A stretch of 64,000 bases of DNA, from positions 1,302,001-1,366,000 of the forward strand of contig NZ_FNTG01000002.1 of the NCBI RefSeq assembly GCF_900104795.1, read 5' to 3'. Below, one piece after another: positions 17,630 to 27,632 of the stretch. Position 1 is the first letter of the stretch, and each line of letters starts with the position of its first letter. The notes under the pieces are model-generated. The model did no database searches, was not told the origin of the DNA, and was given only the letters and a program-made list of their open reading frames with translations. The position numbers and the translations under genes were made by a program. The DNA is from Burkholderia sp. WP9 (GTDB lineage Bacteria; Pseudomonadota; Gammaproteobacteria; Burkholderiales; Burkholderiaceae).

Positions 17630-18290
17630 CTAGCGAGATTGATATGCAAAGTATTGCTTATATTTTTTGATCGCATAATTGACCAACCGCGGACGAATGG
17701 ATGGATGGATTCCGTGAGCGCGTTTCGGATGTCTTTTCGCCATCATACTCATAACCTCAATGTCGGCCAGAAAAATCCAGTCACAGCGAAAATTCGTAAA
17801 GCCCAGCATTTGGCTGGGTGCGCCGTTTGATCGCCCGCTGGTCCTGCTCGACGAGGATGTTGAGATATTTGGACTGGCGGATATTAACAGTCGTCCTACG
17901 ATCAGGGTTGATCGCTTCGAGCGCGACGAGACTCGCCCCCTTGTCGATGGTCGCCGTCTCGGGCACGCCATTTTGCTCGATCGACTTCTCAAAGTAACGC
18001 CGCGCTGCATTCTTGTCACGAAGGGCGCGCTACAGAAGTCGATGGTGTTCCCGCCCTTGTAAACAGCCCGGTCGAGATATTTCCAGTCGCCTTGGACGCG
18101 GATGCAAATCTTATCCATGCGCCAGCTCTTTCCAAGTGGCCGTCCACGACGGCGAAACGCTTTGTCCAATAACAGGCGCAGCTTGAGCTGCCCAGCGATG
18201 GACAGTCAAATGATCGACTGCAATACCGCCTTTGGCCATCATTTCTTCAAGATGACGCAGACCCAGCGGATACGCGCTATACGAACGCAC
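17630..18290 (-). pseudogene. Degenerate IS6-family transposase
   Basis: Minus-strand fragments line up with IS6/IS26-type transposases: GGIAVDHLTVHRWAAQAAP (about 18200-18260), LGKSWRMDKICIRVQGDWKY, YKGGNTIDF, MPETATIDKGASLVALEAIN, KYLNILVEQDQRAIKRRTQP and GFTNFRCDWIFL. They fall in at least three frames, so several indels are present. It differs from the IS6 copy at 48028, so it is not a recent duplicate. Confidence 0.75.
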
Positions 18291-18797
18291 GCACTCCAGA
18301 ATCTCCGCCAGCAGATAGTGCGAGCATTTCAGTACCTCTGGCCAACGCCGGGTTCGGCATCGTCATCAATTCTCTCATTGGCAACTCGTGTAGTCCGATT
18401 TCTACAGTCCAGATCTTCCCGCTACGCAACCGGCAAACCTCTGTAACGGCGCCAGTTACGGACGCTGATCTGTACCGCGGCAAAACAGGCTTCGACTTCC
18501 CAGCAATGCCGCCGTCGCAAGGCTCGACGTCGTCCGTCCCGCCTGCCGTCGGCGTCATCAACGTTTGCGCCAGTGCGCGGAAAGATTCGGACATTCAAGC
18601 CACACCGACGTGCTGAAACCATCCCAGGGTTAACAACTATGTGGCATCTTTTTTGACCGGCTATATTGCATCCGTAAATACACATATCCACTATTACAAA
18701 TAGGTTTCAAAACCAACTTGTTAGTTAGCGGATACCATTGCGCGAAATTTGCGCAGTTGCGCAGAAACCGCTTTACCAACGCTACCGTCCGCTAGAC
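18291..18797. other. Non-coding or degenerate stretch upstream of the GntR gene
   Basis: No frame in this 500-bp stretch gives a recognisable protein. The last 150 bp are AT-rich and probably hold the promoter of the GntR regulator. A TTG start at 18738 would extend that regulator by 20 residues, but it lacks family similarity. Confidence 0.35.
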
Positions 18798-19469
18798 ATG
18801 GATACCGACGCACATTCTTTGCACACCCGCTTTCCCGCCACAGCGGAAGAAGAGGCATACGCCTACGTTCTCTACCGCATCCGTATGGGTACTTACGGAG
18901 CCGGCGACCGACTCATTCCCGAAGACATCGCCGCTGAAATCAACACCAGCCGCATGCCGGTGCGCGAGGCGTTCCGCAGACTGGCGAGCGAAGGGCTTGT
19001 GGTAATCCGCCCCAATCGAGGCGCAATCGTCCGCGGACTCGATGCGGACGAGATGGAGGAAGTGTTCTGCATGCGCGGCGCGCTCGAAGGACTCGCCGCA
19101 CGCATGGCCCTGCCGAAGATCACCTCGAAACACGTCGCGGAGTTGACGAGGCTGATCGATGTGATGGAAAGCCTTGAACCGGACGTTCAACGGTGGGTCA
19201 CCGCACACCGTAATTTCCATGAGTACCTCTGCCAATTGTCTGGTCGGCAACGTCTCATTGCGCAGGTCGGCGGGCTGCATACGGTGGTGGAACCGCATAT
19301 GCGGTTATGGGTGGAACTTGCCGATAAACCGACGACCTCCCGCGACGATCACATGACTATTGTCACCGCGATAAAGGCCGGAGACCCGCTGCTCCTCGAA
19401 GCGGCCGTGCGGGAACACATTGAGGCAACCGTGCCCGCATTGCGCGACTGGATGACCACTGAAAATTGA
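18798..19469 (+). CDS. GntR-family regulator, FadR/FCD subfamily
   Basis: 223 residues from ATG 18798. Winged helix near 20-85 (EEEAYAYVLYRIRMGTYGAG, TSRMPVREAFRRLASEGLV, PNRGAIVRGL) and an FCD ligand-binding domain at about 95-215 with metal-site histidines in HRNFHEYL, HMRLW and REHIEATV. FCD regulators sense amino acids or organic acids. Same strand and directly before the ABC transporter operon, so it most likely controls that operon. Confidence 0.88.
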   Translation: MDTDAHSLHTRFPATAEEEAYAYVLYRIRMGTYGAGDRLIPEDIAAEINTSRMPVREAFRRLASEGLVVIRPNRGAIVRGLDADEMEEVFCMRGALEGLAARMALPKITSKHVAELTRLIDVMESLEPDVQRWVTAHRNFHEYLCQLSGRQRLIAQVGGLHTVVEPHMRLWVELADKPTTSRDDHMTIVTAIKAGDPLLLEAAVREHIEATVPALRDWMTTEN

Positions 19470-19595
19470 GCATGCTTTCGTGCCTTGACCGCTCGCGATT
19501 AAAATCATTAAGTTCTACTATTTATATACGCATTGCAATTAACGTCTTTCAATCCGTAGTTATTTTTTTAACGAGTTACTTTTTAGAGTATCGAC

Positions 19596-20393
19596 ATGAA
19601 ACGACGCGCGAAGAAGTACCTGCTGCTCCTGGCTTTTGCATTGGGGGCGATGAACGTCCACGCGAAAGAGTGGAAAGATATTCGCATCGGCTATGAGGGC
19701 GCCTATCCGCCGTTTTCCTCGATTCAGCCTGACGGCACGCCGGTTGGCTTTGACATCGATATGATTCATGCGCTGTGCGCGCAGATGCATGCGAATTGTA
19801 CACTGGTGCAAATCGGCTGGGACGGTCTGATTCCGGCGCTGCAGGCAGAAAAGATAGATGCAATCGTCGCATCCGTGGCAATTACCGCCGAGCGCAAGCA
19901 GAAAGTCTCGTTCACCGAGAAATACTACAACACGCCGCGCCGGCTGGTAGTGGGAAAAAATAGCCCGATAAAGGATGCTACACCCGCAGAGTTAAAGGGC
20001 AAGCGCGTCGGCGTGCAGCGTGGCACGCTGGGGGACAAATACGCGAATGCTTACTGGGTGCCGGCCGGCGTTCAACTGGTGCGCTACCCGACCCAGGACG
20101 AAGTGTTCCTCGACCTGCGCTCAGGTCGCATTGACGCCGCTCTGCAGGATGCGACGGCAGCCTACTCCGCATTTCTGGTGAAACCTGAAGGCGCCAATTA
20201 CATGTTCGTCGGCGCGCCGATTACCGGCACCACACCCGAGCAGAAGACGTTGCTTGGCGAAGGCTACGGCATTCCGATCCGCAAGACCGACGACGATCTC
20301 CGATTACAACTCAATCAGGCAATCGAAGCGATTCGCGCAAACGGGACGTATCAGTCGATCGAAAAGAAGTACTTCAATTTCGATATCTACTGA
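19596..20393 (+). CDS. Polar/basic amino-acid ABC transporter binding protein
   Basis: 265 residues with a Sec signal peptide (KKYLLLLAFALGAMNVHA, cleavage after residue 23) and a family 3 solute-binding domain (IRIGYEGAYPPFSSIQPDGT, GFDIDMIHALCAQM, CTLVQIGWDGLIPALQAEKI, GVQRGTLGDKYAN). It is close to the HisJ/ArgT/OccT group, which binds histidine, lysine, arginine, ornithine or opines. It is first of four transporter genes in HisJQMP order. Confidence 0.9.
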   Translation: MKRRAKKYLLLLAFALGAMNVHAKEWKDIRIGYEGAYPPFSSIQPDGTPVGFDIDMIHALCAQMHANCTLVQIGWDGLIPALQAEKIDAIVASVAITAERKQKVSFTEKYYNTPRRLVVGKNSPIKDATPAELKGKRVGVQRGTLGDKYANAYWVPAGVQLVRYPTQDEVFLDLRSGRIDAALQDATAAYSAFLVKPEGANYMFVGAPITGTTPEQKTLLGEGYGIPIRKTDDDLRLQLNQAIEAIRANGTYQSIEKKYFNFDIY

Positions 20394-20474
20394 TGCAGGC
20401 GCGCGGCCGGTAATGCCGCGAACGCCGGCTAGGCGCCACGCAAAGCGCCTGGGGAAAATCCAGAGGGGTTTGCC

Positions 20475-21170
20475 ATGTCAGAACTGCAGCAATATTTGCC
20501 CGCGTTGATAAGAGGCGCGGAGGTCACGCTCCTGCTCGCGATTTCATCCGTCGCGTTTGCCGTATGCGTCGGGATGGCAGGGGCGATGGCGAAGCTGTCG
20601 AATTCGCGTTTGCTGGTGTCGCTTGCCACCGCTTACACGACCCTGATTCGTGGTGTGCCGGAGTTCGTCATGATGCTACTGGTCTTTTATGGCGGCCAGA
20701 TCGTCCTCAACCGCATTTCCGCTGCGCTCGGTTTTCATGCGCCGGACGTTGACGCCTTCGTGACCGCCGTGTTCACGATCGGCTTCATTTTCGGCGCCTA
20801 CTACACCGAGACTTTCCGTGGCGCGATTCTAGGCGTTCCGCGCGGCCAGATGGAGGCCGCGCGCGCTTACGGTTTTTCCGCCTGGCTCGCGTTCCGCCGC
20901 ATTCTGTTTCCGCAGATGGTGCGTCTTGCCCTGCCGGCAGCCGTCAACAACTGGCTGGTGTTGCTCAAGACTACGGCGATCGCGTCGCTGATCGGTCTGC
21001 ACGACGTCATGTTTATTGCGGACCAGGCGGGCCGCACGACCCAGGCACCGATGACTTTCTATCTCGCAGCGTGCGTGGTCTATCTGCTGGTGACTTCCGG
21101 CTCGACCGCTTGCCTCGCGCGTGCGCGCCTGCAGTTGAACCGCGGTGTGCGAGAAGGGAGGCTCCACTGA
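20475..21170 (+). CDS. ABC transporter permease, HisQ type
   Basis: 231 residues, polytopic membrane protein with the EAA loop (RGQMEAARAYGFSAWLAFRRILFPQ). It carries TLIRGVPEFVMMLLVFYGGQ, characteristic of HisQ/OccQ permeases. A good ribosome binding site (AGAGGGGTTTGCC) precedes ATG. Its stop overlaps the start of the next permease (TGATG), indicating translational coupling. Confidence 0.9.
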   Translation: MSELQQYLPALIRGAEVTLLLAISSVAFAVCVGMAGAMAKLSNSRLLVSLATAYTTLIRGVPEFVMMLLVFYGGQIVLNRISAALGFHAPDVDAFVTAVFTIGFIFGAYYTETFRGAILGVPRGQMEAARAYGFSAWLAFRRILFPQMVRLALPAAVNNWLVLLKTTAIASLIGLHDVMFIADQAGRTTQAPMTFYLAACVVYLLVTSGSTACLARARLQLNRGVREGRLH

Positions 21171-21895
21171 TGAGTTACGACGAACTCGCCCCGCTTTTCG
21201 CGGCCTATGCAAGCGGCCTGTGGGTAACCGTGCAGTTGACTGTGTACTCATTGGGCCTCGGTCTGCTATTGGCGGTTCCGCTTGCTGTATTGCGGATCTC
21301 TCCCAACCGGCTGTTCAGCGGCCCGGTGGCGGCGTACACATGGTTCATGCGGGGCACACCGCTGCTTGCGCAACTGATGATCGTCTATTACGGCTTCGGA
21401 CAGTTTTCATGGGTGCAGGATGCATGGCAGCGCGGCAACCCCGTCCTGTTGCTGCTTCGCGATCCGTTCAGTTGCGCAATGATCGCGCTGACAGCAAACA
21501 CCTGTGCGTACACCACTGAAATTCTCGCCGGTGCGTTAAAGGCGACGCCATATGGAGAGATCGAGGCCGCTCAGGCCTATGGCATGAGCCGGCTTACCGC
21601 ATGGCGGCGAATTCTTCTGCCGTCGGCGTTGCGCCGATTCATTCCGGCCTATAGCAACGAGATCATCCTGATGCTGCACGGCACGTCGCTCGTTAGCGCA
21701 ATCACGCTGGTGGATCTGACCGGGGCGGCCCGGGATTTCTATGCGAACTACTACGCGCCGTTCGAAGCATTTGTTTCAGTGGGCACCGTCTATTTCGGAC
21801 TCACCGCAATTTTTACGCTCCTGATCCGGCTTGCCGAACGCAGATATCTCGTGCATCTGCGCCCGCTGCATTTTGCCAAACTTGCCAGAGGCTAA
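21170..21895 (+). CDS. ABC transporter permease, HisM type
   Basis: 241 residues from the ATG that overlaps the previous stop codon; an earlier in-frame start at 21071 lies inside the upstream gene and is rejected. Membrane helices with [20 protein letters not shown] and the EAA loop [21 protein letters not shown]. It pairs with the HisQ-type permease as a heterodimer. Confidence 0.9.
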   Translation: MSYDELAPLFAAYASGLWVTVQLTVYSLGLGLLLAVPLAVLRISPNRLFSGPVAAYTWFMRGTPLLAQLMIVYYGFGQFSWVQDAWQRGNPVLLLLRDPFSCAMIALTANTCAYTTEILAGALKATPYGEIEAAQAYGMSRLTAWRRILLPSALRRFIPAYSNEIILMLHGTSLVSAITLVDLTGAARDFYANYYAPFEAFVSVGTVYFGLTAIFTLLIRLAERRYLVHLRPLHFAKLARG

Positions 21896-21906
21896 AGCGA
21901 CGTCAT

Positions 21907-22671
21907 ATGAATGCATTAACTGTAGAAAATCTCCATAAACGATATGGCGATAACGAAGTGCTGAAAGGCGTTTCGCTGGTCGCGAAGCGCGGAGACGTGG
22001 TCAGCATGATAGGGTCGTCCGGCTCGGGCAAGAGCACGATGCTGCGTTGTATCAACTTTCTGGAATTGCCTTCGTCGGGACGCGTGACGCTAAACGGCAG
22101 CGAAGTCAAAACCTGCGTCGACAAGGGCGGCCAGATACGGATATCGGACCCGGTTCAGCTGCGCAAGATGCGCACCAAGCTTGCAATGGTGTTTCAGCAC
22201 TTCAATCTATGGGCGCATATGACTGTTCTGGGGAACGTCGTCGAAGCGCCACGGCACGTTCTGAAGCTCACCCGGAAAGAAGCTGCCGAGCGCGCAGAGT
22301 GTTACCTCGAGCAGGTCGGCATGTCCCGCTTCAGGGACACCTATCCGTCACATCTTTCCGGCGGGCAGCAACAGCGCGTTGCGATTGCACGTGCGCTCGC
22401 CATGGAGCCCGAGGCGTTGCTGTTCGACGAGCCGACTTCGGCACTCGATCCCGAACTGGTCGGCGACGTACTGAAAGTGATGCGTGATCTCGCGGAAGAA
22501 GGCCGCACGATGATCGTCGTGACACACGAAATGAAATTTGCGCGCGAGGTGTCGGACCACGTCGTATTTCTGCATCAAGGCGTCATCGAAGAAGAGGGGC
22601 ATCCGCGCGACGTACTGGCAACGCCGAGAAGCGAACGCCTTCAGAAGTTCTTGTGCGGGGCAATGAAGTAA
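21907..22671 (+). CDS. ABC transporter ATP-binding protein, HisP type
   Basis: 254 residues. Walker A is GSSGSGKST (about residue 37), Q-loop [11 protein letters not shown], signature LSGGQQQR, Walker [13 protein letters not shown], switch His in [11 protein letters not shown]. Twelve bases after the permease stop. With the preceding three genes it forms a complete HisJQMP-like importer. Confidence 0.93.
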   Translation: MNALTVENLHKRYGDNEVLKGVSLVAKRGDVVSMIGSSGSGKSTMLRCINFLELPSSGRVTLNGSEVKTCVDKGGQIRISDPVQLRKMRTKLAMVFQHFNLWAHMTVLGNVVEAPRHVLKLTRKEAAERAECYLEQVGMSRFRDTYPSHLSGGQQQRVAIARALAMEPEALLFDEPTSALDPELVGDVLKVMRDLAEEGRTMIVVTHEMKFAREVSDHVVFLHQGVIEEEGHPRDVLATPRSERLQKFLCGAMK

Positions 22672-22744
22672 ATCGATTGCGCCGAACATAGCACCAGACA
22701 ATCGAGCGCGCAGTCATGTAAAGAACGATTCAAGGACGGTTCCA

Positions 22745-24115
22745 ATGCAAAATCTGAAACAAAACGATATCAATCACTATCTTCATCCCTATACGAATCT
22801 GAGCCTGCATCAGGAAGTCGGGCCGATGGTGATCGACCGCGGTGAAGGCGTCTACGTGTACGACACGGGAGGAAAGCGCTATATCGAAGGACTAGGCGGC
22901 CTTTTCTGCGCGTCTCTCGGCTTTAGCGAATCGAGACTCGCTGATGCGGCGGACCGGCAGATGAGAAAATTGCCGTTCTATCATTCGTTCGGGCACAAGT
23001 CGTCGGAACCGGCCATTTTGCTGGCGGAAAAACTGATCGCGATGGCGCCTGTACCGATGTCGAAAGTGTTCTTTGCGAACTCCGGCTCCGAAGCCAACGA
23101 CACCGCAGTCAAGCTAATCTGGTATTACAACAATGCGCTCGGGCGACCAAACAAGAAAAAGATCATATCGCGTACACGTGCCTATCATGGTGTGACGATC
23201 GCGTCGGCTAGCTTGACGGGTTTGCAGAACAACCATCGCGATTTCGACTTGCCGATCGATCGCATCCTGCACACGGATTGCCCGCACTACTACCGCTATG
23301 GGAAACCTGGCGAGTCGGAAGAACAGTTCGCGACACGCTGTGCCGACTCGCTCGAGAAGCTGATCCTGAATGAAGGCGCCGACACGATTGCCGCGTTCTT
23401 TGCAGAACCGATCATGGCGTCCGGTGGAGTAATTGTTCCCCCTGCCACTTATATGGAAAAGATCCAGACGGTGTTGAAACGATACGACATCTTGCTTGTT
23501 GCAGACGAGGTGATCTGCGGTTTCGGCCGTACAGGCAATATGTTCGGCTCAGAAACGTACGGTATGCGCCCCGACATGATCGTCATGGCCAAGCAGCTTT
23601 CTTCCGGCTATTTGCCGATTTCCGCACTGATGGTCAGCGACGAGATCTACCGTGGGCTCGTGTCGGAAAGTAAAAAGATCGGTACTTTCGGTCATGGTTT
23701 TACTTATAGCGGCCATCCTGTGTGTGCTGCCGTTGCCCTGGAAACGCTGCATATCTACGAAGAGGATGGCATTCTCGAACACGTCAGGAGCGTTACACCG
23801 CACTTTCAGGCACGAGTGGCCGAACTCGGCAAGCATCCCCTGGTTGGCGAGGCACGCGGCGCGGGCTTGCTTGCCGCCGTCGAACTGGTTGCGAACAAGG
23901 AAACCAGGGAACCGTTCCCGCCTTCCGAAGCCGTGGCGGCTTATGCCGGCACGCGCGCGCTGACCCATGGCGTAATTACGCGTGCTCTTGGCGACGCGTT
24001 CAACTTCTGCCCGCCGCTGATCATCACACACGATCAGATAGACGAGTTGTTCGATGCGTCTGAAAAGGCGCTTGACGATACGCTCGCCTGGCGCAATTCA
24101 TTGGCAAACCGTTGA
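22745..24115 (+). CDS. Class III (omega) aminotransferase
   Basis: 456 residues, PLP fold type I, class III. Visible landmarks are the PLP phosphate-binding NSGSEANDTAVKL (about residue 117), LLVADEVICGFGRTGNMF with the PLP-stacking Asp, and the Schiff-base lysine in VMAKQLSSGYLP. Members move an omega-amino group from substrates such as beta-alanine, GABA or polyamines to pyruvate or 2-oxoglutarate. Its place between an amino-acid importer and gamma-glutamyltranspeptidase suggests use of an imported amine or gamma-glutamyl amine. RBS AAGGACGG precedes ATG. Confidence 0.9.
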   Translation: MQNLKQNDINHYLHPYTNLSLHQEVGPMVIDRGEGVYVYDTGGKRYIEGLGGLFCASLGFSESRLADAADRQMRKLPFYHSFGHKSSEPAILLAEKLIAMAPVPMSKVFFANSGSEANDTAVKLIWYYNNALGRPNKKKIISRTRAYHGVTIASASLTGLQNNHRDFDLPIDRILHTDCPHYYRYGKPGESEEQFATRCADSLEKLILNEGADTIAAFFAEPIMASGGVIVPPATYMEKIQTVLKRYDILLVADEVICGFGRTGNMFGSETYGMRPDMIVMAKQLSSGYLPISALMVSDEIYRGLVSESKKIGTFGHGFTYSGHPVCAAVALETLHIYEEDGILEHVRSVTPHFQARVAELGKHPLVGEARGAGLLAAVELVANKETREPFPPSEAVAAYAGTRALTHGVITRALGDAFNFCPPLIITHDQIDELFDASEKALDDTLAWRNSLANR

Positions 24116-24129
24116 ACAGGAAGCTGAAA

Positions 24130-25722
24130 ATGAGAGACTTTGAACAACCTGGACGTTCGCTCGTAATGTCTAGGGACGGGATGGCGGCGACGTCGCATCC
24201 TGCATCGACACTCGCCGCCGTCAGGATTCTTGAAGCGGGCGGTAATGCGATGGACGCCGCAATTGCCGCTTGCGCGGTACAGTGCGTCGTCGAACCTGGT
24301 TCGACAGGCATTGGCGGCGATTGTTTTGCACTTTATTCACGCCGGGGTTCGGACGATATCATCGGTTTCAACGGATCCGGCTGGGCGCCGGCGGCAGCCA
24401 GCGTAACCACGCTGCGCTCGCTGGGTGTGACAGCGATCGACCGGCATTCGCCACACGCGGTGACGGTTCCCGGGGCGGTCGACGCATGGGCGACGCTGGC
24501 ACGCGATCACGGCTCGTTGCCGCTCAAGCAGTTGTTTGCATCCGCCATTAGACTCGCGCGCGACGGCTATGCGGTGGCGCCTCGCGCTGCGTCGGACTGG
24601 GCGCATCAGGCGCAACTTCTGTCACTGGATAAAACCAGCCGCGAACTCATGCTGGTCGATGGTCAGGCGCCGCGCGCGGGGAGCGTGCACCGGCAGCCGT
24701 TGCTCGCCCGCTCGATGGAGGTCATCGCTGAAGCCGGCGCCCGGGTGTTTTACGAAGGGTACATCGGGCAGGACATCGTTGCGTGCCTGCGCGGCATGGG
24801 CGGGTTACATACGATCGACGATTTCGCGCAATTCCACGGCGAATACGTGAAGCCTATCAAGGCCAGCTTTCGGGGCTACGACGTGCACGAATGCCCGCCA
24901 AATGGGCAAGGCATCATCGCGCTGCTGATTCTGAAGATTCTCGAAGGATTCGAAGCGAACGACGATCCGCTCGGCGCCGACCGCCTACAGCGCGAAATCG
25001 AGGCAACACGCATTGCGTACGCGATTCGGGATGCGTCGCTGGGCGCCCCCCGCGGCCAACCAATGGACGTCGATCGACTGCTGTCCGACGAATCTATAAA
25101 GGCGCTGCGCGCACGCATCGGTACACAGCATGCACCGGGTGGCACACCATCTACAAAGACCGCGGAACACAAAGACACCGTCTACATTTGCGTGGTCGAT
25201 AAAGATCGCAATTGCGCAAGCTTCATCAATTCACTGTTCCATCCATTCGGCAGCGGCATCATGGGGCCTGAAACCGGTGTGATGCTGCACAACCGTGGGC
25301 AGAGTTTTGCGCTTGAAGAAGGACACCCGAATGCGATCGCGCCGCACGTGAGACCGATGCACACCATCATCCCCGGCATGGTGACCCGAGACGGCAAGGT
25401 GCAGATGACGTTCGGTGTGATGGGCGGCCACTACCAGGCGATGGGGCACGCAAATCTACTGTCGAAGGTGCTGGACTACGGCCTCGATATGCAAACGGCA
25501 ATGAATCTGCCGCGCCTGTTCCCACGGCCGGGCACCAATCTTGTCGAAGCGGAGAGCACATTGCCGACACCGGTGCGCGACGAACTCACTCGCCGCGGCT
25601 TCCAACTTGTTGCGCCCCATTGGGCGATCGGGGGCGCGCAAGCAATCCGGATCGACTGGGACGCAGGCTCGCTGATCGGCGCATCAGACCATCGCAAGGA
25701 CGGTTGCGCGCTCGGCATCTGA
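24130..25722 (+). CDS. Gamma-glutamyltranspeptidase family protein
   Basis: 530 residues from ATG 24130, spaced 7 bases after AGGAAG; the frame is open to 24112 but that start overlaps the aminotransferase. Family marks are GGNAMDAAIAACAVQCVVEPGSTGIGGDCFALY near the start and ECPPNGQGIIALLILKIL. The autoprocessing threonine lies in KDTVYICVVDKDRN (about residue 350), followed by GSGIMGPETGVMLHNRG. No signal peptide is seen, so it belongs to the cytosolic GGT-like hydrolases. It would split gamma-glutamyl or related amide bonds. Confidence 0.88.
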   Translation: MRDFEQPGRSLVMSRDGMAATSHPASTLAAVRILEAGGNAMDAAIAACAVQCVVEPGSTGIGGDCFALYSRRGSDDIIGFNGSGWAPAAASVTTLRSLGVTAIDRHSPHAVTVPGAVDAWATLARDHGSLPLKQLFASAIRLARDGYAVAPRAASDWAHQAQLLSLDKTSRELMLVDGQAPRAGSVHRQPLLARSMEVIAEAGARVFYEGYIGQDIVACLRGMGGLHTIDDFAQFHGEYVKPIKASFRGYDVHECPPNGQGIIALLILKILEGFEANDDPLGADRLQREIEATRIAYAIRDASLGAPRGQPMDVDRLLSDESIKALRARIGTQHAPGGTPSTKTAEHKDTVYICVVDKDRNCASFINSLFHPFGSGIMGPETGVMLHNRGQSFALEEGHPNAIAPHVRPMHTIIPGMVTRDGKVQMTFGVMGGHYQAMGHANLLSKVLDYGLDMQTAMNLPRLFPRPGTNLVEAESTLPTPVRDELTRRGFQLVAPHWAIGGAQAIRIDWDAGSLIGASDHRKDGCALGI

Positions 25723-26019
25723 TCGAGCCGTGTCGAGCGGCGCTACAAGGAATTGGACCCGCACCAGGGAAAGCATGTGGCAAGCTAACTGATCTGCCTG
25801 TTCAGACATCGGACCCGCCATCTGCGGTAGCCGGAGCAAGCATGTCGCCTGTGCGAGCGGGCGCATGGCACCAGATTTTTATCAACGGCCTTCAGCGCTA
25901 TTGTCCGCTGAGTTCGATTCACGCTAAACAATTAGGTATACGAACTTCATTGAAAAAATTGGAACAATGTATACCATCCGCCAACTTCTTTAACCATGCA
26001 CCTAAGGGAGAGTAGAGCA

Positions 26020-27141
26020 ATGAAATGGATAGCAACGACAGCGGCCTTGTGTGCTGCGGGCATATGTAATACTTCTTTTGCGCAAAACTCCGTCACGCTT
26101 TACGGCATCATCGATGAGTCGATTCAATACACGCACAACACAGGTGGCGCGAACAACCAGATCAAGCTACAGTCTGGGCAAATGTCCATCAGCCAGTGGG
26201 GCGTGCGGGGCACCGAAGATCTGGGCGGCGGCCTGAGCGCGCTGTTCAACTTGCAGAACGGCTTTAACGTCAATACCGGCAAGATGAATTCCGGACTGCT
26301 GTTTGGGCGCAAGGCATATGTGGGTCTGGCGGGGCAATTCGGGACGGTAACAATCGGGCGCCAGCAGGATACTTTGCAAGACTTCGTTCTGGCAGTTCAA
26401 GGCGACAACTTTCTCGAATACTTCACCGCGCCCGGCGACATCGACAATGCGGACGGTTCGGTGCGCAACAGCAATGCGGTCAAATGGACGAGCCCGTCGT
26501 GGGGTGGGCTGCAGGCGGCGGCAATGTACGGGTTCGGCGGTGTTGCCGGTTCGGTGGGGTCCGGGCAGGCATACAACGCGGCAATCAGCTATAGCAAGGG
26601 GCCGTTAACACTCGCAGCCGGGTATTCTCACACCGACAACGGCAATGCAGCGCTGTCGACGCGAGGCACAAGCAGCGCCGACAGTATCTTTCTTTCGCCT
26701 GTCAACGATGCATACGCAACAGCAAGCGCGATCAGCATCGCCCGTGCAGGGGCGACCTACGTGGTGGGCCCTGTCACACTCGGCGGGTACTACAGTTATG
26801 CGGAATATCTAGCAGACGGCGATTCAACTTTCCGGTCCGCCGAGCGCTACAACAACGCGTCTGCATTCGCGGTCTGGCAGGCTACATCGGCTCTACAGTT
26901 CGAGACAGGTTATAACTTGCTAAAGTCACACGGCGATTCATCCGCCATGTATCAGCAGGTCACCCTTGCAGCGGACTACGCGCTTAGCAAGCGCACAGAC
27001 CTTTACGGCACGATGAGCTACGGGCATGCGTCGGGAAACAACGGCGCGGGCCCTGCGCAGGCGGTAATTTCGGACGCGTACGTCGATGGCGGGAATGAGA
27101 CGCAGGAACTGTTGATCGCGGGCATCAGGCACCGGTTCTGA
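26020..27141 (+). CDS. Outer-membrane porin (Gram-negative type)
   Basis: 373 residues from ATG 26020, chosen because AAGGGAG lies 9 bases upstream; ATG 25996 would place the ribosome site inside the gene. Signal peptide KWIATTAALCAAGICNTSFA, then the first beta strand QNSVTLYGIIDESIQYTHN typical of Burkholderiaceae porins. The C-terminus LLIAGIRHRF ends in the required Phe. About 300 bp separate it from the GGT gene, so it may have its own promoter. It probably admits the substrate of the upstream importer. Confidence 0.92.
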   Translation: MKWIATTAALCAAGICNTSFAQNSVTLYGIIDESIQYTHNTGGANNQIKLQSGQMSISQWGVRGTEDLGGGLSALFNLQNGFNVNTGKMNSGLLFGRKAYVGLAGQFGTVTIGRQQDTLQDFVLAVQGDNFLEYFTAPGDIDNADGSVRNSNAVKWTSPSWGGLQAAAMYGFGGVAGSVGSGQAYNAAISYSKGPLTLAAGYSHTDNGNAALSTRGTSSADSIFLSPVNDAYATASAISIARAGATYVVGPVTLGGYYSYAEYLADGDSTFRSAERYNNASAFAVWQATSALQFETGYNLLKSHGDSSAMYQQVTLAADYALSKRTDLYGTMSYGHASGNNGAGPAQAVISDAYVDGGNETQELLIAGIRHRF

Positions 27142-27170
27142 CGCTTGCTGCGTGTAGATGAAAAGAAAGA

Positions 27171-27203
27171 GACCGAAGCCTCGCGCCCCGATGTGCTTCG
27201 GTC
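27171..27203. terminator. Hairpin after the porin gene
   Basis: GACCGAAGC (27171-27179) pairs exactly with GCTTCGGTC (27195-27203), 30 bp after the porin stop. No T-run follows, so this could be a factor-assisted terminator or a 3' end stabiliser. Confidence 0.4.
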
Positions 27204-27632
27204 CAATAGCAGGTAAGGCATGATGAAGGCCGCCCGTCATGACTGACTGCACACTCCCCCCGGGCGATGGAGTAACGCACGTTCAATGGCCAGCGTAGAG
27301 GTGGGTAGCGAGTTTCATGCGACCCGTTGCTCCATGACGTGCCGCAATCGGGGCAACTGCGCTTAAACGCGTCCACCCGCCTCGTTAGAGCAGCTGACAC
27401 GGGCACTCAGCGTCCGGTACGGGCAAACAGACAGGAACGATACATCACTCCCGGCCGACACACAGACGGCTCACGATACGCCGAGTGGGCGGCAGCTGCC
27501 CGTCCGACGGGACGGGTCCATTCGCGGACACGCCATCGCAATGAAGCTTTCCGCACTCGCGTAGCTACGACACCTGCCTGATGATGAGCGCCGCGGTCGC
27601 GTGCAAGGCGAGTTCGGCAAGGTTATCGGCTG
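27204..27632. other. Intergenic stretch with no recognised gene
   Basis: About 430 bp between the porin hairpin and the convergent binding-protein gene. Short frames only, without family similarity or good starts. Confidence 0.4.
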
